In this document: one piece after another, positions 1-10,577 of the stretch
Layout of the letters: the number at the start of each line of letters is the position of its first letter
Numbering within the stretch: the stretch's first letter is position 1
NCBI GenBank assembly: GCA_008692225.1
Contig: VICG01000008.1
Coordinates: 1,499,001-1,563,000, forward strand
Length of the DNA: 64,000 nt
Origin: Monilinia fructicola
Lineage: Eukaryota > Ascomycota > Leotiomycetes > Helotiales > Sclerotiniaceae
Direction: 5' to 3'
Notes under the pieces: generated by a model
Database searches by the model: none
Told to the model about the DNA's origin: nothing
The model's input: the letters and a program-made list of their open reading frames with translations, nothing else
Translations under genes and position numbers: made by a program

Positions 1-656
1 AAATTCTGGAACGAATTCGAAGCTCCACCTCTCATGTCCACATTGGGCAATCCGCTAAAGAATATCATTCAGGGGGAAAGTGAGTACCACAGAATTTCAT
101 TCTGACAGGGTTGAATGACATCACCTCCTCTTTACCTCCTACAGTAGGTACTTGAGCATTATTACCTGAATTCTAGACTCCACCTCCCCCAATATATTTA
201 TTACTACTCCGTATACACTGTATATATTTATTATTGCTACAGCACTGCCAGGTCTACGAATCAATTATATTTTCCGAAAAATTATTCGGTATGAACTCGT
301 AAAAAATATTGATCATTTCCCCTATCTCGAGACAATCTATTTCCTCTCCACCCTCCCATCCCACAAAAAGTACTGTTTTGACATTCCTCTTTCGAATCGT
401 TCCCCCGCGACTCCCCGCAATTGATTAAGAAGGTTGTCGCTCCGACGGTACTGTATCCTAGAAGGCTAGTAGTCTCATAGCCCCGAGCTTTATTCTCTTG
501 GACAATAAGTATGTTAGATGTAGAAGGTAAAATGAGTAAACGCAGTAGTAGTTTCTAGTTGAAACTAGGAAAGGAAGGCAATTAACTTCTAGGGTTTCTC
601 TTGTGATGCCAAGTAATCACAACTTTGTGGTCCCTCGTAACCGAGTTTTCTTCCAA
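1..656. other. non-coding stretch, no gene seen
   Basis: No open frame with protein-like composition on either strand. It holds A/T-rich patches around 180-310 and one copy of a dispersed 9-base motif, TACTCCGTA at 205-213 (see findings). Nothing else is supported. Confidence 0.6.
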
Positions 657-658
657 TA

Positions 659-889
659 CTCTCCCCCCCCGGAATAAATGTTAAAGTATGGGTCGGCCCA
701 TATAAATCTAGCAAATAGTTTTTATCATTGGACCTCGATTTTGCCACAGCTCAAGGATAAAAATTTGCTAAATTCCACCCTGATTCAACTAAAAGATCAA
801 AATCTGGCTTGTGCAAAGGATTATAACCAATCAGATGAAGCAAACTGGGGAGGATCCATCAATTAACATTTATTCCGGGGGGGGGAGAG
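659..889. mobile_element. 231-bp MITE with C-run inverted terminal repeats, TA target duplication
   Basis: The left end (CTCTC, a run of C, then GGAATAAATGTTAA, through about 684) is the reverse complement of the right end (TTAACATTTATTCC, a run of G, then GAGAG, about 863-889). TA flanks both sides (657-658 and 890-891), as expected for Tc1/mariner-type insertion. The interior has only a short open frame and no transposase, so this is a non-autonomous miniature element. Family assignment rests on the TA duplication alone. Confidence 0.75.
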
Positions 890-891
890 TA

Positions 892-1797
892 GCGATGGTG
901 GATTTAAAGTTCATCCAGGGGTATTGATAAGACTGCCAAGGCTATTATATATATTATTACACAATGCCCTGTGTCCCGGACCCCGGTAATGAACTCTCTT
1001 CCATCGGCATTATCAACTGGATCAGATATTTGAATGCCATTGGCAGAAACTCTATGGAGAAGATATAAAACGGTTTTAATCTCGTTTCCGTCCACTATTT
1101 GCTTATTTCGTTTACACTTCAAAGTAAGGGTACTGCCCACGAGGGTAGCATACAGAGTAGATCGGATTGATCATTGATCCCTTGGGAGTGGATTCTGTTG
1201 TTGACCTTCTATACTGTAGTACTGTAAGCAAATATTAAATGAAGGGTCTACTACAGTACTCCGTAGACTGACTTCCTTCGAGATACAGCATGCTAAGCAC
1301 GACTTTTGTATCCACTGTCAAGTAATAAATTATATTCGATAAATTTGTATGGGCCAACCCAAGATTCAATATCTGCTTATGGGAGGTGTGTGGTAGTTAG
1401 GGACTTGGCTAAAGACCCAGACAAGCATAGATTCTCTAAATTCTACTATTGATTAATCCTAACACTCCATGGCCCTGCTGCTGGGATTCAATTTCCATGA
1501 GCCCGCATTCCTAACATGGCATACCCTCATTCCGTGATTGTGCCGAAGGCCAAGGTCAAGGTCTTGGTACAGTAGGTCACTGTAGGTGGAATATACCCCG
1601 ATGAGCGAGTCAAGATAAAGTGCGAAACTGACAGATGCTGTCAAGCTAGTTTGAAACATCGATATGCCGAGAGATTTTATACGTGATGTAAGAGGAATGA
1701 GTGGGGGCAGCAGTCCCAGATATATAAGAAGATTGAGTTCTGGCAGTTTTTTAGATCTGCAAGAAGATCGCCCTCAGTCACTCATTCATATATCAAG
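892..1797. other. intergenic, upstream of the GMC gene
   Basis: No convincing coding frame. It holds a second TACTCCGTA motif (1257-1265), and a short inverted pair (CTGTAGTACT near 1215, CTACAGTACT near 1251). The GMC core promoter lies at its 3' end. Confidence 0.5.
1719..1727 (+). promoter_or_regulatory. TATA-like box of the GMC oxidoreductase gene
   Basis: ATATATAAG lies about 75 bases upstream of the ATG at 1798, a usual spacing for a fungal TATA box with a short 5' leader. Position and sequence only. Confidence 0.4.
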
Positions 1798-3777
1798 ATG
1801 GTCAATATCTCCAAGAAACAGCTTTTGCTGTTTGCCTCTCTTTCTTTGACTGCTAAAGCAGTCCCTACCGTCGATCGTGCGACACAGTCAGAATAGTACG
1901 TCGATCTCTTCACTTACCCCAACCCCTCTTCTCCGAGAGTAGAACTCAGATGTACCTTGATGAATTCAACTAACACTGATTAGTGATATCATTGTCGTTG
2001 GTGGTGGTGCTGGTGGTCTGGTCGCATCGACCAAATTCGCTGAGGCTGGATTGAAGACGCTTCTTCTCGAGCATGGCGGGCCTATGCTGTACGCCGATGG
2101 AAACAGGGAAATCCCAGAATGGGCTGAAGAGCAATATCCCGGCAATAATTTGACTCGACATGATACTATGATGTTGTATTCGATCAACTATCCAGGGACT
2201 GGTCCAAATGCCTCAAGTTACTACTGCACCAATGTCAAGAATCTAGCAGCATGTATGCTCGGAGGAGGAACAAGTGTCAATGCTGCACAGCAATGGTGGC
2301 CTCCAAGAAAATATCTTGACAACACGTTCAAGAACTTCACAGGATGGACAGGGAATTCCTTCCAAGAGGCTATCCAAAGAGTCGCAGATCGTATCCCTCC
2401 TACTGCCACTTGGTCATCTGACGGAAAGGTATGTTATGCTTCACTCTTACTCAAACTCGACCAAGTTGCTAACAAAGCTGTAGCACTACTACGACCACGT
2501 ATACCATCTGATGGGATCAGTGCTCAAATCCATCGGTATTACCGAGGTTGATACCGTGACAGATGTCAACGACAAGTATGACAACTTTGGTCGTGATGTC
2601 TTCGCCGCCCAAGGAGGCCAAAGAGGAGGTCCTCTCGTTGGCTATTTACAAGATGCCAAAAAGCTTCCTAACTTCACCCTGAAGATTAACAGCCCAGTGA
2701 CCAGTGTCATTCGAACTGGTTCCAAAATCACTGGTGTCGAAGTCAACGGAACAGTAATCAGTGCCAAGAACGTTGTCCTCTCTGCTGGTGTCTGGAATAC
2801 ACCATCCATTCTGTTCGCATCAGGTATCGGACCCCAAGTCTGAGCTTACCAAAGCCAAAAACATCAGCTTCACCAAGTATGAAGAGAATGACTGGATCAT
2901 TAACGACGGCGTCGGTGCCAATCGTGAGTAGCTTGAGCTTCTTTCATTCATAACTCCGATCATTAATCACTAGACAATTGCTAACGTCTGTTATAGTCCA
3001 CGACAACCCTCAAACTTCCATTACTTTCCAGTACAGCAACAGCTCTGAAATCCCTTTCTATAGTCTGTCTGGTGCTCTCACTGGTAACGTCAGCAAAGCT
3101 GATGCCGACGATCTTTACCTTCGCCGCATTGGTCCTCTCACAGGCCCTGGTCGTGAACTCACCGGTTGGATCAATGTACCTTACCCCAATGACGCTTCCA
3201 AATATATGACAGTCCAAACCATCTGCTCCAGACCAACATCTGTTGACGGTAACTTCAACTGCCAATTCTGCCTCAATGAAGGTCTTCTCAGCCGTGGTCG
3301 CGTAGCTCTTGGCGACGGTGGCGTTATGACCTTTGCTGATGGTGAAGGCCAAGGTCCATGGTTGACTAACTCCTTGGATACCGAGCTCTACGCAACAGCC
3401 TTGAAGCGATTCATCGATGGCGCAAACGCCTACCCTGGGTTGAATGTTACATCTCCAGCCGGTACCCACGACTTGTCCTACTACATCTCATATCTTAACC
3501 AGAACGCCAAAGTCAGCAACAACCGTAAGCATTCCATTTTTTTTCCCTCCCAAATTCCACACTCGAGATTTTGCGGTACTGACATCTTTTAGACTGGGGT
3601 GGTTCTTGCAGTCTTGGGCTTTGTGTTAACGAAGACACTCTCGTCCACGGAACAAACAACCTCTATGTCATCGATGGTTCCCTCAGCCCTGCACCAACAA
3701 CCTCGAACCCTTCCTTCTTATACGAGTCTATCGCTGAACTCGCTTCCGACAGAATCATTAAGAAGTTATGTAAGTAG
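1798..3777 (+). CDS. secreted GMC oxidoreductase (cellobiose-dehydrogenase flavin-domain-like), frameshifted
   Basis: FAD-dependent GMC oxidoreductase, probably extracellular, oxidising a sugar or alcohol. Five exons: 1798-1895, 1984-2428, 2484-2923, 2997-3524, 3593-3777. The N-terminus is a signal peptide (LLLFASLSLTAKAVP), followed at residues 33-62 by the dinucleotide-binding fold (YDIIVVGGGAGGL ... LLLEHGG). MLGGGTSVNAA is the GMC signature. The last exon carries NHWGGS with the likely catalytic His and ends in the family's C-terminal motif VIDGSLSPAPTTSNPS. Expected length 564 aa, usual for the family. One extra C in the run at 2832-2835 stops translation right after FASGIGP. Without it the frame continues as KSELTKAKNI and total exon length is divisible by three. 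Either a sequencing insertion or a recent pseudogene. The substrate cannot be told; GMC enzymes with a lone flavin domain also include glucose, aryl-alcohol and pyranose oxidases. Confidence 0.85.
2832..2835 (+). other. single-base frameshift site in the GMC gene
   Basis: Run of four C in exon 3. Three C would keep the conserved frame through to the donor site at 2924; four C lead to TGA seven bases further on. No intron of plausible size can skip it. Confidence 0.75.
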
Positions 3778-4771
3778 ATGAGTGCAAGTCGCTCATACAA
3801 GCCTATGCTTGGTATTTGAGTTAGAAGGAAGGATGGTGTAATAGTAAAGTTCATTCTTGTATAATACCTTATATTTAGAAAGAATTAGAGATGTTTTAGT
3901 TATCTCAGTTGCACTGATACCATAAGACGAATGCTGGAATTCAGGGCCATACGTTGCTCTCCAAGGTCCGCCGTTTTGATGATGATCAGAGACTTCCAAG
4001 GTTGATCTCATTTGAAAAGAGAAAAAAACATCATGGTTGATTGACAGCTTGTACCGGCGTTCGAACCCATTCTCCAACCTCAAGTCATGCTTACGATCAT
4101 GAAATATGCTCTCGGCCTGCTCTCTTCCCTGATTTATAATTGTGGATATGATACAATCCGGCCCCGTCGACTTATGGCTGTCCTTTTTGATTTCGCATGA
4201 TTGAACAATGCATTCCAGTGATGCCATGATAGAGGGTTTGATAATGAGTATATAGTCGATGAGAGAGAAGGGGAGAGGGAGAGAAGTGGTCCGATTATCG
4301 CATTGAGTCACGTGCTGACATGGTCTTGGCTGAATCGTGAAATGTTCCAAAGACAATCCCATAATTGAAGCAATCCGTCTCTAACCACGTTCCAGACTCC
4401 TTTCAATCGTTTCGATATCCGCAACTTGGTGTAATTGGCACTAATCTGCGAATAACTTTAGATTTTCGGATGTTTTAGACTCGGAAAATGCCCATGTCGT
4501 GAAATAACAATGTTGATATGCATATGCCAATCACCTATTTTTAGAATCTAGCTGGATATATGATAGATCTTTCCAACGGTTCTCTTATGGTTAACTCTTT
4601 ATTCTCATCTCTCACTGTACTTCTTTAGATGACTGGCTCATTTCAAGTTTTTTTTCGTTCCGCTCATTTAATAAACCCTTTGACAACATCAGCGCCAATT
4701 GATTTGGACAACGATCTTTTGTGGACATTCTCATTTTGCTATAGTATAATATCCAACTATATATTCCAATC
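3778..4771. other. intergenic between the GMC gene and the secreted Gly-rich gene
   Basis: Contains only the doubtful minus-strand frame at 3793-4362. A CACGTG E-box-like hexamer sits at about 4307. The last 50 bases before 4772 are A/T-rich and act as promoter or leader of the next gene. Confidence 0.5.
3793..4227 (-). CDS. hypothetical ORF, doubtful
   Basis: An open frame of up to 189 codons (3793-4362). The likely start is the ATG ending at 4227, MASLECIVQSCEIKK, giving about 144 aa. It has no signal peptide, membrane segment or motif that I recognise. It starts within the 3' flank of the GMC gene, on the other strand. Amino-acid composition is protein-like but not compelling, so a chance frame is possible. 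Confidence 0.2.
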   Translation of the reverse strand: MASLECIVQSCEIKKDSHKSTGPDCIISTIINQGREQAESIFHDRKHDLRLENGFERRYKLSINHDVFFSFQMRSTLEVSDHHQNGGPWRATYGPEFQHSSYGISATEITKTSLILSKYKVLYKNELYYYTILPSNSNTKHRLV

Positions 4772-5314
4772 ATGAAGTTCTCCACAGTGTTACTCTCTCT
4801 TTTGGTTGCTGGCATCCATTCGTTTCCCAACCGAGCGGTGCAGAGAGAATCTGCTGGTATCAGCGGTAGGTCAAGCCGTTCCATTCATGACGTAGAAACT
4901 ACGATACTAACAACTCAAACAGTTGGTGCCGACGGATCAACTAATCTAGGTGGAGACGCAGGTATAACGAAAAAGCCCAATGGATCTACTAGTGTTGGGG
5001 GCGAGAGCGGAATCAATACCTCAGGAGCTTCCAATGGCGCAGGAGCTGCCAATGGCGAGCCACAAAAAGCAGCGGGAGGACAAACCGGCCAGGATGGCAA
5101 CAAAGGCGGAGCGGATGGGCTAACCGCGCTTCTCGGAGCACTCAATGGTGCATCTGGTGGAAAAGGAAACAGTACATCCGGTGGAGCAAAGGCTACGGGG
5201 ACTGGAAGCAAAAAGCCAAAGGGCACCGGAACTGCGAAGGCGAACTTGCCACCCGGAGTTGCTTCCAATTCGAGCTTGGCGAGTGTCTTTGGAGCATTGG
5301 AAGGAGCGAAGTGA
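4772..5314 (+). CDS. small secreted Gly/Ser/Ala-rich protein
   Basis: A 180-codon frame starting with a clear signal peptide (MKFSTVLLSLLVAGIHSFP). The rest is low complexity, rich in Gly, Ser, Ala, Asn and Lys, with no Cys after the signal and no recognised domain. It could be a cell-wall-associated or effector-like secreted protein; that is inference. A possible intron at 4866-4922 has good signals (GTAGGT donor, ATACTAAC branch site, CAG acceptor) and is exactly 57 nt. Splicing and retention therefore both keep the frame; the spliced product is 161 aa. It lies 1 kb downstream of the GMC gene on the same strand. Confidence 0.7.
   Translation: MKFSTVLLSLLVAGIHSFPNRAVQRESAGISGRSSRSIHDVETTILTTQTVGADGSTNLGGDAGITKKPNGSTSVGGESGINTSGASNGAGAANGEPQKAAGGQTGQDGNKGGADGLTALLGALNGASGGKGNSTSGGAKATGTGSKKPKGTGTAKANLPPGVASNSSLASVFGALEGAK
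4866..4922 (+). other. candidate frame-neutral intron
   Basis: GTAGGT donor, ATACTAAC branch-like sequence 20 bases before a CAG acceptor, length 57 nt (19 codons). Retaining it inserts 19 residues rich in Ser, Arg and Thr after ESAGIS; removing it joins ESAGIS directly to VGADGSTN. Confidence 0.55.
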
Positions 5315-5639
5315 TTCTGTGACGAGAACGACTCTTGAGGAGTTGAACAGACGAATGCCTGTCAAATAAATGTTGATCCACCTGAATAACTGCGAAACAT
5401 CAAATTGATCTGAGTCTTTGAGACGTCGAGCATCATACACGTTGATTGACCCTTCTACAAGGAACAGCGCAGATTATCATAAAGACTCTTCATCAGCTTA
5501 TAATATTAGATCGCCAAATTTTGAATTACAGCATAACGAACTAGTCTTCTGCCAGAATAAACCCCAAGTTGAGAAATAAGAGATGAATCATTATCCACAG
5601 TACTCTTCACTTTCCATGCGTGACATTTTCATTGCCATA
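5315..5639. other. intergenic between convergent genes
   Basis: Shared 3' flank of the Gly-rich gene (+) and the methyltransferase (-). Nothing recognised. Confidence 0.5.
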
Positions 5640-6416
5640 TCAGCAAACAAGAGCGATGCTGAAACCATCCCACTGTATATTCATTAGCACTGACCGGCAA
5701 ACGACGAAACACTAAAACTTACTCCTTTACATCCCACGGTCTGCACAGCTGTCCCCTCTAGTCTCCCCTCTTTTTTCTAGTTCCCCCATCCGCTTCAAGA
5801 CAGCTCTACTGCCCAAAATAGACTTATCAACCTCCCCTTTCCAGGTATCAGAGATTCTTCCATTCCTTCCCACATTATCTACCACAATCACCGCTCCCTT
5901 CCGCGCAAACTTAAGTCCGTATTCCAGATAGCCCACATTGTTAGCTTTATCTGCATCGATAAAAACCATGTCGACCTTTTTACTCTCTTTACCCCACCCC
6001 TCGCTCTCCATTTCCGCCAAACTTTCCAATGCAGGACCAACCCTTACTTCAATGTTCGCCTCATACCCCGCACTTTTAATATTCTCCCTAGCCACCTCTG
6101 CATGTTTGGGGTCGATCTCAAGACTAACCACCTTTCCTGTAGACGAGGACTCTAATGCTTGAGCGAACCAAATGGCAGAATAGCCACCAAGAGTTCCTAC
6201 CTCGAGGATGTTTTGTGCATGGCAGAGTTTAGCGAGAAGATAGAGTAGCTTTCCTTGGTTTGGTGCGACGTCAATATTATCAAGACCAGCGCGCTCGTTG
6301 GCAATGAGGGTCTTGGTTAGATGAGAGGGGGTTGTGGTTAACATGTTGGAGCAGATGAATGTATCTGCGCCTGACATTAGGGAGGAAACATCTTCGGAAA
6401 ATGGGTGAAAGGCCAT
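5640..6416 (-). CDS. class-I-like SAM-dependent O-methyltransferase (CCoAOMT family), frameshifted near the C-terminus
   Basis: Transfers a methyl group from SAM to a hydroxyl of a small, probably catechol-like molecule; cytosolic. The start is MAFHPFSEDVSS. SAM motif I is ILEVGTLGGYSAIWFA, followed by VVSLEIDPKHAEVA, then VFIDADKANN and VIVVDNV, the usual metal/SAM-binding acidic stretch. Exon 1 is 5723-6416, a 50-nt intron (GTAAGT, GCTAAT, CAG) is 5673-5722, exon 2 is 5640-5672 and ends DGFSIALVC. As read, the frame runs into a stop shortly before the intron. Removing one A from the run of six (T6 at 5771-5776 on the plus strand) gives LEKEGRLEGTAVQTVGCKG, which joins in frame across the intron to WDGF, the family's normal C-terminus. 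Expected length 241 aa, normal for the family. Confidence 0.85.
5771..5776 (-). other. single-base frameshift site in the O-methyltransferase
   Basis: Plus-strand run of six T. The C4 runs at 5753-5756 and 5764-5767 are alternative sites. The conserved tail TAVQTVG lies in the +1 frame relative to the upstream part, and the intron phase agrees with that second frame. Confidence 0.65.
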
Positions 6417-7620
6417 AGCTATGATTTGATAAGGTGGTTTTAAGAGAAGCTGAAGGGTGTTCTAATGTGATTAAAATGTTGAAATTAAAACTTTGATGGG
6501 GTACTGATGATACAGGAAATGGTAGACTGGTGGAACTATATATAATTCTAAGCTCTTAAGTTAGAAGAACTGCTACCTGTGGCTCGGGGTTGAAGTCAGC
6601 AATCGTGTGCAATAAGCGAACTCCGTATACAAGTACTCCGATGCAAGTGCTTACATGTACGGAGTAGTTTGTATTGAATCGGTTATCCCACACTCCTACT
6701 GCTGGCCAATCATCGCTAAACGATTGAATCTGATAGATATGAAGGTAAGAAAGTTACAAGTATACTTTGATCGGTTGAGTCATCAAGAAGTAAGAGGTGT
6801 AACATTACGCATTCCATCCAAAAATTCGACAACTTCAGCGTCTTTTGTTTGCGAATGACAGTTATAGTTTCTATAGCCCAGTGATTAAGGGACACACTTC
6901 ATCCAGAATTGTGGAATTGAAAGATGTGATTTGGAGAACTCCGGATGGGCTGCGAAAAATCAGTGATGTCAATTGCGACCGTAATGACGTATACAATGTT
7001 TACATGGAGAAGAAGTAGAGGATTGATATATGAAAGCAGATTTTGCAGGCCACTAAAAGAACACTCATCATATATACTGCTCTAAAGCCTATTCTAATAA
7101 GATTGCTATATTTTGAAGAGGAATTGGGGCTTCTGACAATGGCTGGTTCTTGAATTGATACTCTAGAACAAGATTTATTATGCTTCTCGAGCTCTGCTTC
7201 TTTGCCGCATCCAGTTTCAATACGTGAAATGAATGAAATGAATGAAATGGATGAAATGGATGAAATGGATGAACTCGAAAGTTTCGTTCTCTTTTTTGCG
7301 CTCAACTTCCAGGCATTTAGGTTCAAAGATTGAATTAAATGAGCTCGAATGTTGTGTAATGATCTTGAGCCCAGATAGATATTTATTTTCCAGTTTCAGT
7401 CCGTGTGATGGATGCAGATAGAGTGGAAGGGTTCGCATTCGAGGGTCCATTAATCGTGATCGTCTTGTTCGATTGCTTTGTGATTGGTGGCGGATTATTT
7501 GAGGCCACCGTGTTTGATTGTGTCTTACTGGGTGTTTGGATACCTGGATTTGGCTTCCTCTGGACTGTGAATGTAGAACTGATCACGATTCTGATGCTAA
7601 ATAAGACGCCCGAGTCAATT
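6417..7620. other. intergenic, no gene seen
   Basis: A TATA-like stretch (ACTATATATAATTC, near 6534-6547) is positioned to serve the methyltransferase on the minus strand. TACGGAGTA occurs at 6658-6666. A 9-bp tandem repeat lies at 7226-7270. The short open frames at 7383-7662 on both strands are low complexity and I do not accept them. Confidence 0.5.
7226..7270. repeat. 9-bp tandem repeat, five units
   Basis: GAAATGAAT twice, then GAAATGGAT three times. The units differ by a single A/G transition. Confidence 0.9.
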
Positions 7621-8938
7621 CTAGGGTTTCGCATCGACAGATTGTTGATGCTTTTTACCTAAAAACTTAGGGTCTTTCAGACATTCCAGTATCATCTTGG
7701 TTGTGGGACGTAAGGGCGGATCCATCACAAAAATCTTCTGCAAAAACTTTGCCAAACTACTTGCTTGTTCGGCATCGAGATAGTCACCACCATCACCATA
7801 GATTTGTAGCAGATGTTTTAGCTTCCCTTCATCGTCCATGCCTTCATCCATAACGAAGTTAATAATGCAAGTGGTTTGAGATACTCAGGGAGCCAGCCTA
7901 CCAAAGTATGCATCTTGATTTCTTGCCACATAGTGTTGTTCCTCGAAAGGAACCCAACCCAACGTCATAATCTCGCAAATCTGATGAGATGTCACGATAT
8001 TACTCAAAGTTTGAGGGAACACATACAACTTACTAGGCATCCCAGACCCCAGACATTAGACTCAATGGTGGACGATGCTCCTTCTAGTACCTCTGGAGCA
8101 GCATAGGCGGTTGTAAAGGCTTTGAATGTTGTGTGTCCAACAATGTCGATTAAGTCGAGCTGGAGTTTATCGTCAACTAATGAGGATAGAGAATTCGGTT
8201 CATATAATTTGTTTCGGTACATGATTTGGGACTTCAATCGATTCATGCATTGTATAGATAGGCTCAGATCTACATTCGCCGATTTTCTCTCGCAATTGCG
8301 TTTCCGAAAACCCCCGAAGCGAGCAAATTCGCAATAAGAAATTGGAGGAGCTCAGATCTGTCTTTCATTAGATCCATCCTGGTGTATAAAAATGGAGGGC
8401 AGCTTTAATGGGAGAGGTTTTATCGAGAAAACTCACCATCTAATACAATGCCGTTTTGATGCATTTCCATCAGCAATTTTGTGCTGTTTATAGCAAGGAG
8501 TCTTCTCTTGTCAATTGGGGGCTTTTCCGTCACAACATATGCTCTTAGAGATGGACCTGATACTTTCATTACTAGACAAAAGTGTTGATTATCAGTATCA
8601 TAGCAGGATTTGATTCTAAAGGTGTCCAAGCATGGAACGATGCTGTGGCTCTTTTCTTCAAGCTTTCTCAAATCATTCTTTAACTTATTCTCATCATCTT
8701 GATTTGACTTATTTGACTTCAAGATCTTAATCGCAAACCAACGACCCAGGTTCTCTTTGTGAATTCCAATGGCAAGCCAAACGGTGGAAAAGCCCCCGAA
8801 CCCAAGCTTTTCGATGATACGGTATTTCTCATTTATATCATAGGGAAGCCCCTTGATTGGAAAGAGAGAACCATTCAAGTAATGATATGTAGATTCAGCT
8901 TGACCGTTATCGCTGAGATCGCACTGTAGTTCTGGCAT
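7621..8938 (-). CDS. SRPK-like serine/threonine protein kinase, divergent and frameshifted
   Basis: Resembles the many fungal SRPK-like kinases. Start MPELQCDLSDNG (ATG ending at 8938). Exons 8437-8938, 8034-8357, 7902-7980, 7621-7841. Gly-loop LGFGGFSTVWLA, ATP-lysine FAIKILKS, catalytic loop LDDLSSSNFLL (usual His/Arg absent, Asp and Asn kept), activation end YAAPEVLEG, then WGLGCL and DPPLRPT. DFG is replaced by DIVG. Splice at 8436/8358 restores the catalytic loop. Between PNHVPKQI and YEPNSLSSL the frame shifts by one base (about 8200-8210); without it total exon length is 1125, giving 374 aa. The last intron (7842-7901) is less certain: it removes an in-frame TGA, but the second frame there also reads well (GWLPEYLKPL), so further decay is possible. 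Probably a pseudogene or weakly active kinase; it borders a RIPped transposon. Confidence 0.65.
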
Positions 8939-9207
8939 GTTTAGATGGTGACAGTTGATTATTGGAGAAAGGGTATAAAATTCTCTAAGACAAGGTGATA
9001 GAAAGTTTTTCAAAATCTTGAGGTTAGTTGGTACCTCAAAATAGTGACCTTGAAGAGTACAACGAGGTTGACCTGACGTTAGCAAAGGCTATTAGTGGCG
9101 TGCATATAAATAAAAGTGCGTGTGATCCATCACAAGCTAGTCTCTAATAGGCCAAGACTGATTCCCATCATCGGGGTAGATTATTCAAGGCACGAGATAA
9201 TTATATA

Positions 9208-10575
9208 GAAGAATCCACGGGCCAACTGAACACACTGGCCAACTGAACAGTCTAACCTAATTAGATCACCGCTTTCAAGCTTTAACCTAAATTTCTATTA
9301 TTATTCTATTATTATATTTAATATTAAATCAAATTATAATAATTGTACTTTTTAAGTAATACTAAACTAATATTTATATATTATACAATTAAATTTATCA
9401 CTTTTTTTTTAATTATATTATTCAAATTATATACAAAACTTAAAAATTAAAATTAATAATCTTTTTCTTAAATAAAAAATAGAATATTTTTTGATTTTCT
9501 TAAAGCTATTAAATATTATTTTATAGTATTTATATTTAAATAAAATCTATAATTATTTAATATAATTGTATATTATTTTTTATATAATCTTGTTTTTATT
9601 TTAAATTTAAATAATTTTTTATATATTATATTAGTTTAGTTTATTATTAATTTATTTATTAAATTAAATTATAATTACTTTTTTTATAAATATATAAAAA
9701 TATAATTAAAAAATATAGTTTTTTTATAAATATTAAAAATCTTTATAGTTTTTTTTCAAAGAAACTTAATCTTTTAACTTATTATAACGACGATCGTATT
9801 ACAACTAATATAAAAAAGTTAGCTTTGAAGTTAATACCTTTAGTATATTAATAAAAACAATACAATTAGCATTACCAACGTTGTTAGTAAAAGCGAACAG
9901 TATAAGCTTAGCTATAAATAAACAATATTAAACAGTTTAATATAGATTAGCTTTTACTACAATTGTTACGATTATATACTAAAGCGAATCAATAGAGGTC
10001 AGTTAATTAGAATAAGAAAGCTAAGGAGGGAAGAGATCTTTAGGGGACCTAGAGATCTTTTATATGTACAGTATCGCTTAGCGTGATGAGATATTACGTG
10101 CCTAAGGCACGTGATATTCGTTACAACAATATACGTTTTTTATCACTTATTCTTTTTTTAAAAAAATTATTATTAAGTTTAATTAATAATTTTAATTTAA
10201 TAAAATAAAGCTTTATAAATATATATTTATAAAAAAGTAACTTATATATTTTTTAATTAATTATAATAAAATTAAAAGATTAAATATTATATAATTGTTT
10301 TTATATTTAATATTTATAGATAAAATAAATAAATCTATTAAAAAAGCTTTATTATTATAAATTTAAAATTATAAATTATTTTTTAAATATTTTTTATTAA
10401 TTATATTAAAAAAAGAATATATTATTTAAAATAATATTATTATAAAAATATATATAACAATAATAAAGTATTAAAGTTAAATATACCTTTAAAAATGGAA
10501 TATTGCTTATACATCACCTAAAAGGGCCTAGCGCGTTCAGTTGGCCAATGTGTTCAGTTGGCCTGTGGATCCTTT
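9208..10575. mobile_element. RIP-eroded DNA transposon with ~40-bp TIRs, TA duplication (Tc1/mariner-like)
   Basis: Left end 9208-9249 and right end 10535-10575 are inverted copies. Both contain GGCCAACTGAACA twice in direct orientation, outside of which is GGATCCAC or GAATCCAC. Nearly all differences between the TIR copies are A/G or C/T. TA flanks both ends (9206-9207, 10576-10577). The 1.37-kb length suits a Tc1/mariner element, but no transposase can be read: the interior is nearly pure A+T, except a less affected core at about 9780-10130. The pattern is that expected of RIP acting on a repeat. Family assignment is inference. Confidence 0.75.
10095..10111. repeat. perfect short palindrome inside the transposon core
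   Basis: ACGTGCCT-A-AGGCACGT, 8-base arms around one base, inside the part of the element that escaped A+T drift. Confidence 0.7.
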
Positions 10576-10577
10576 TA

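Noticed and set aside
2832..2850. Micro-intron explaining the GMC frameshift
   Set aside because: No GT...AG pair of plausible length exists around the C run; flanking residues are all conserved.
4915..5440. Pro/Ala-rich minus-strand frames opposite the Gly-rich secreted gene
   Set aside because: Antisense shadow of Gly/Ser codons; the plus frame has a signal peptide and the minus ones have nothing.
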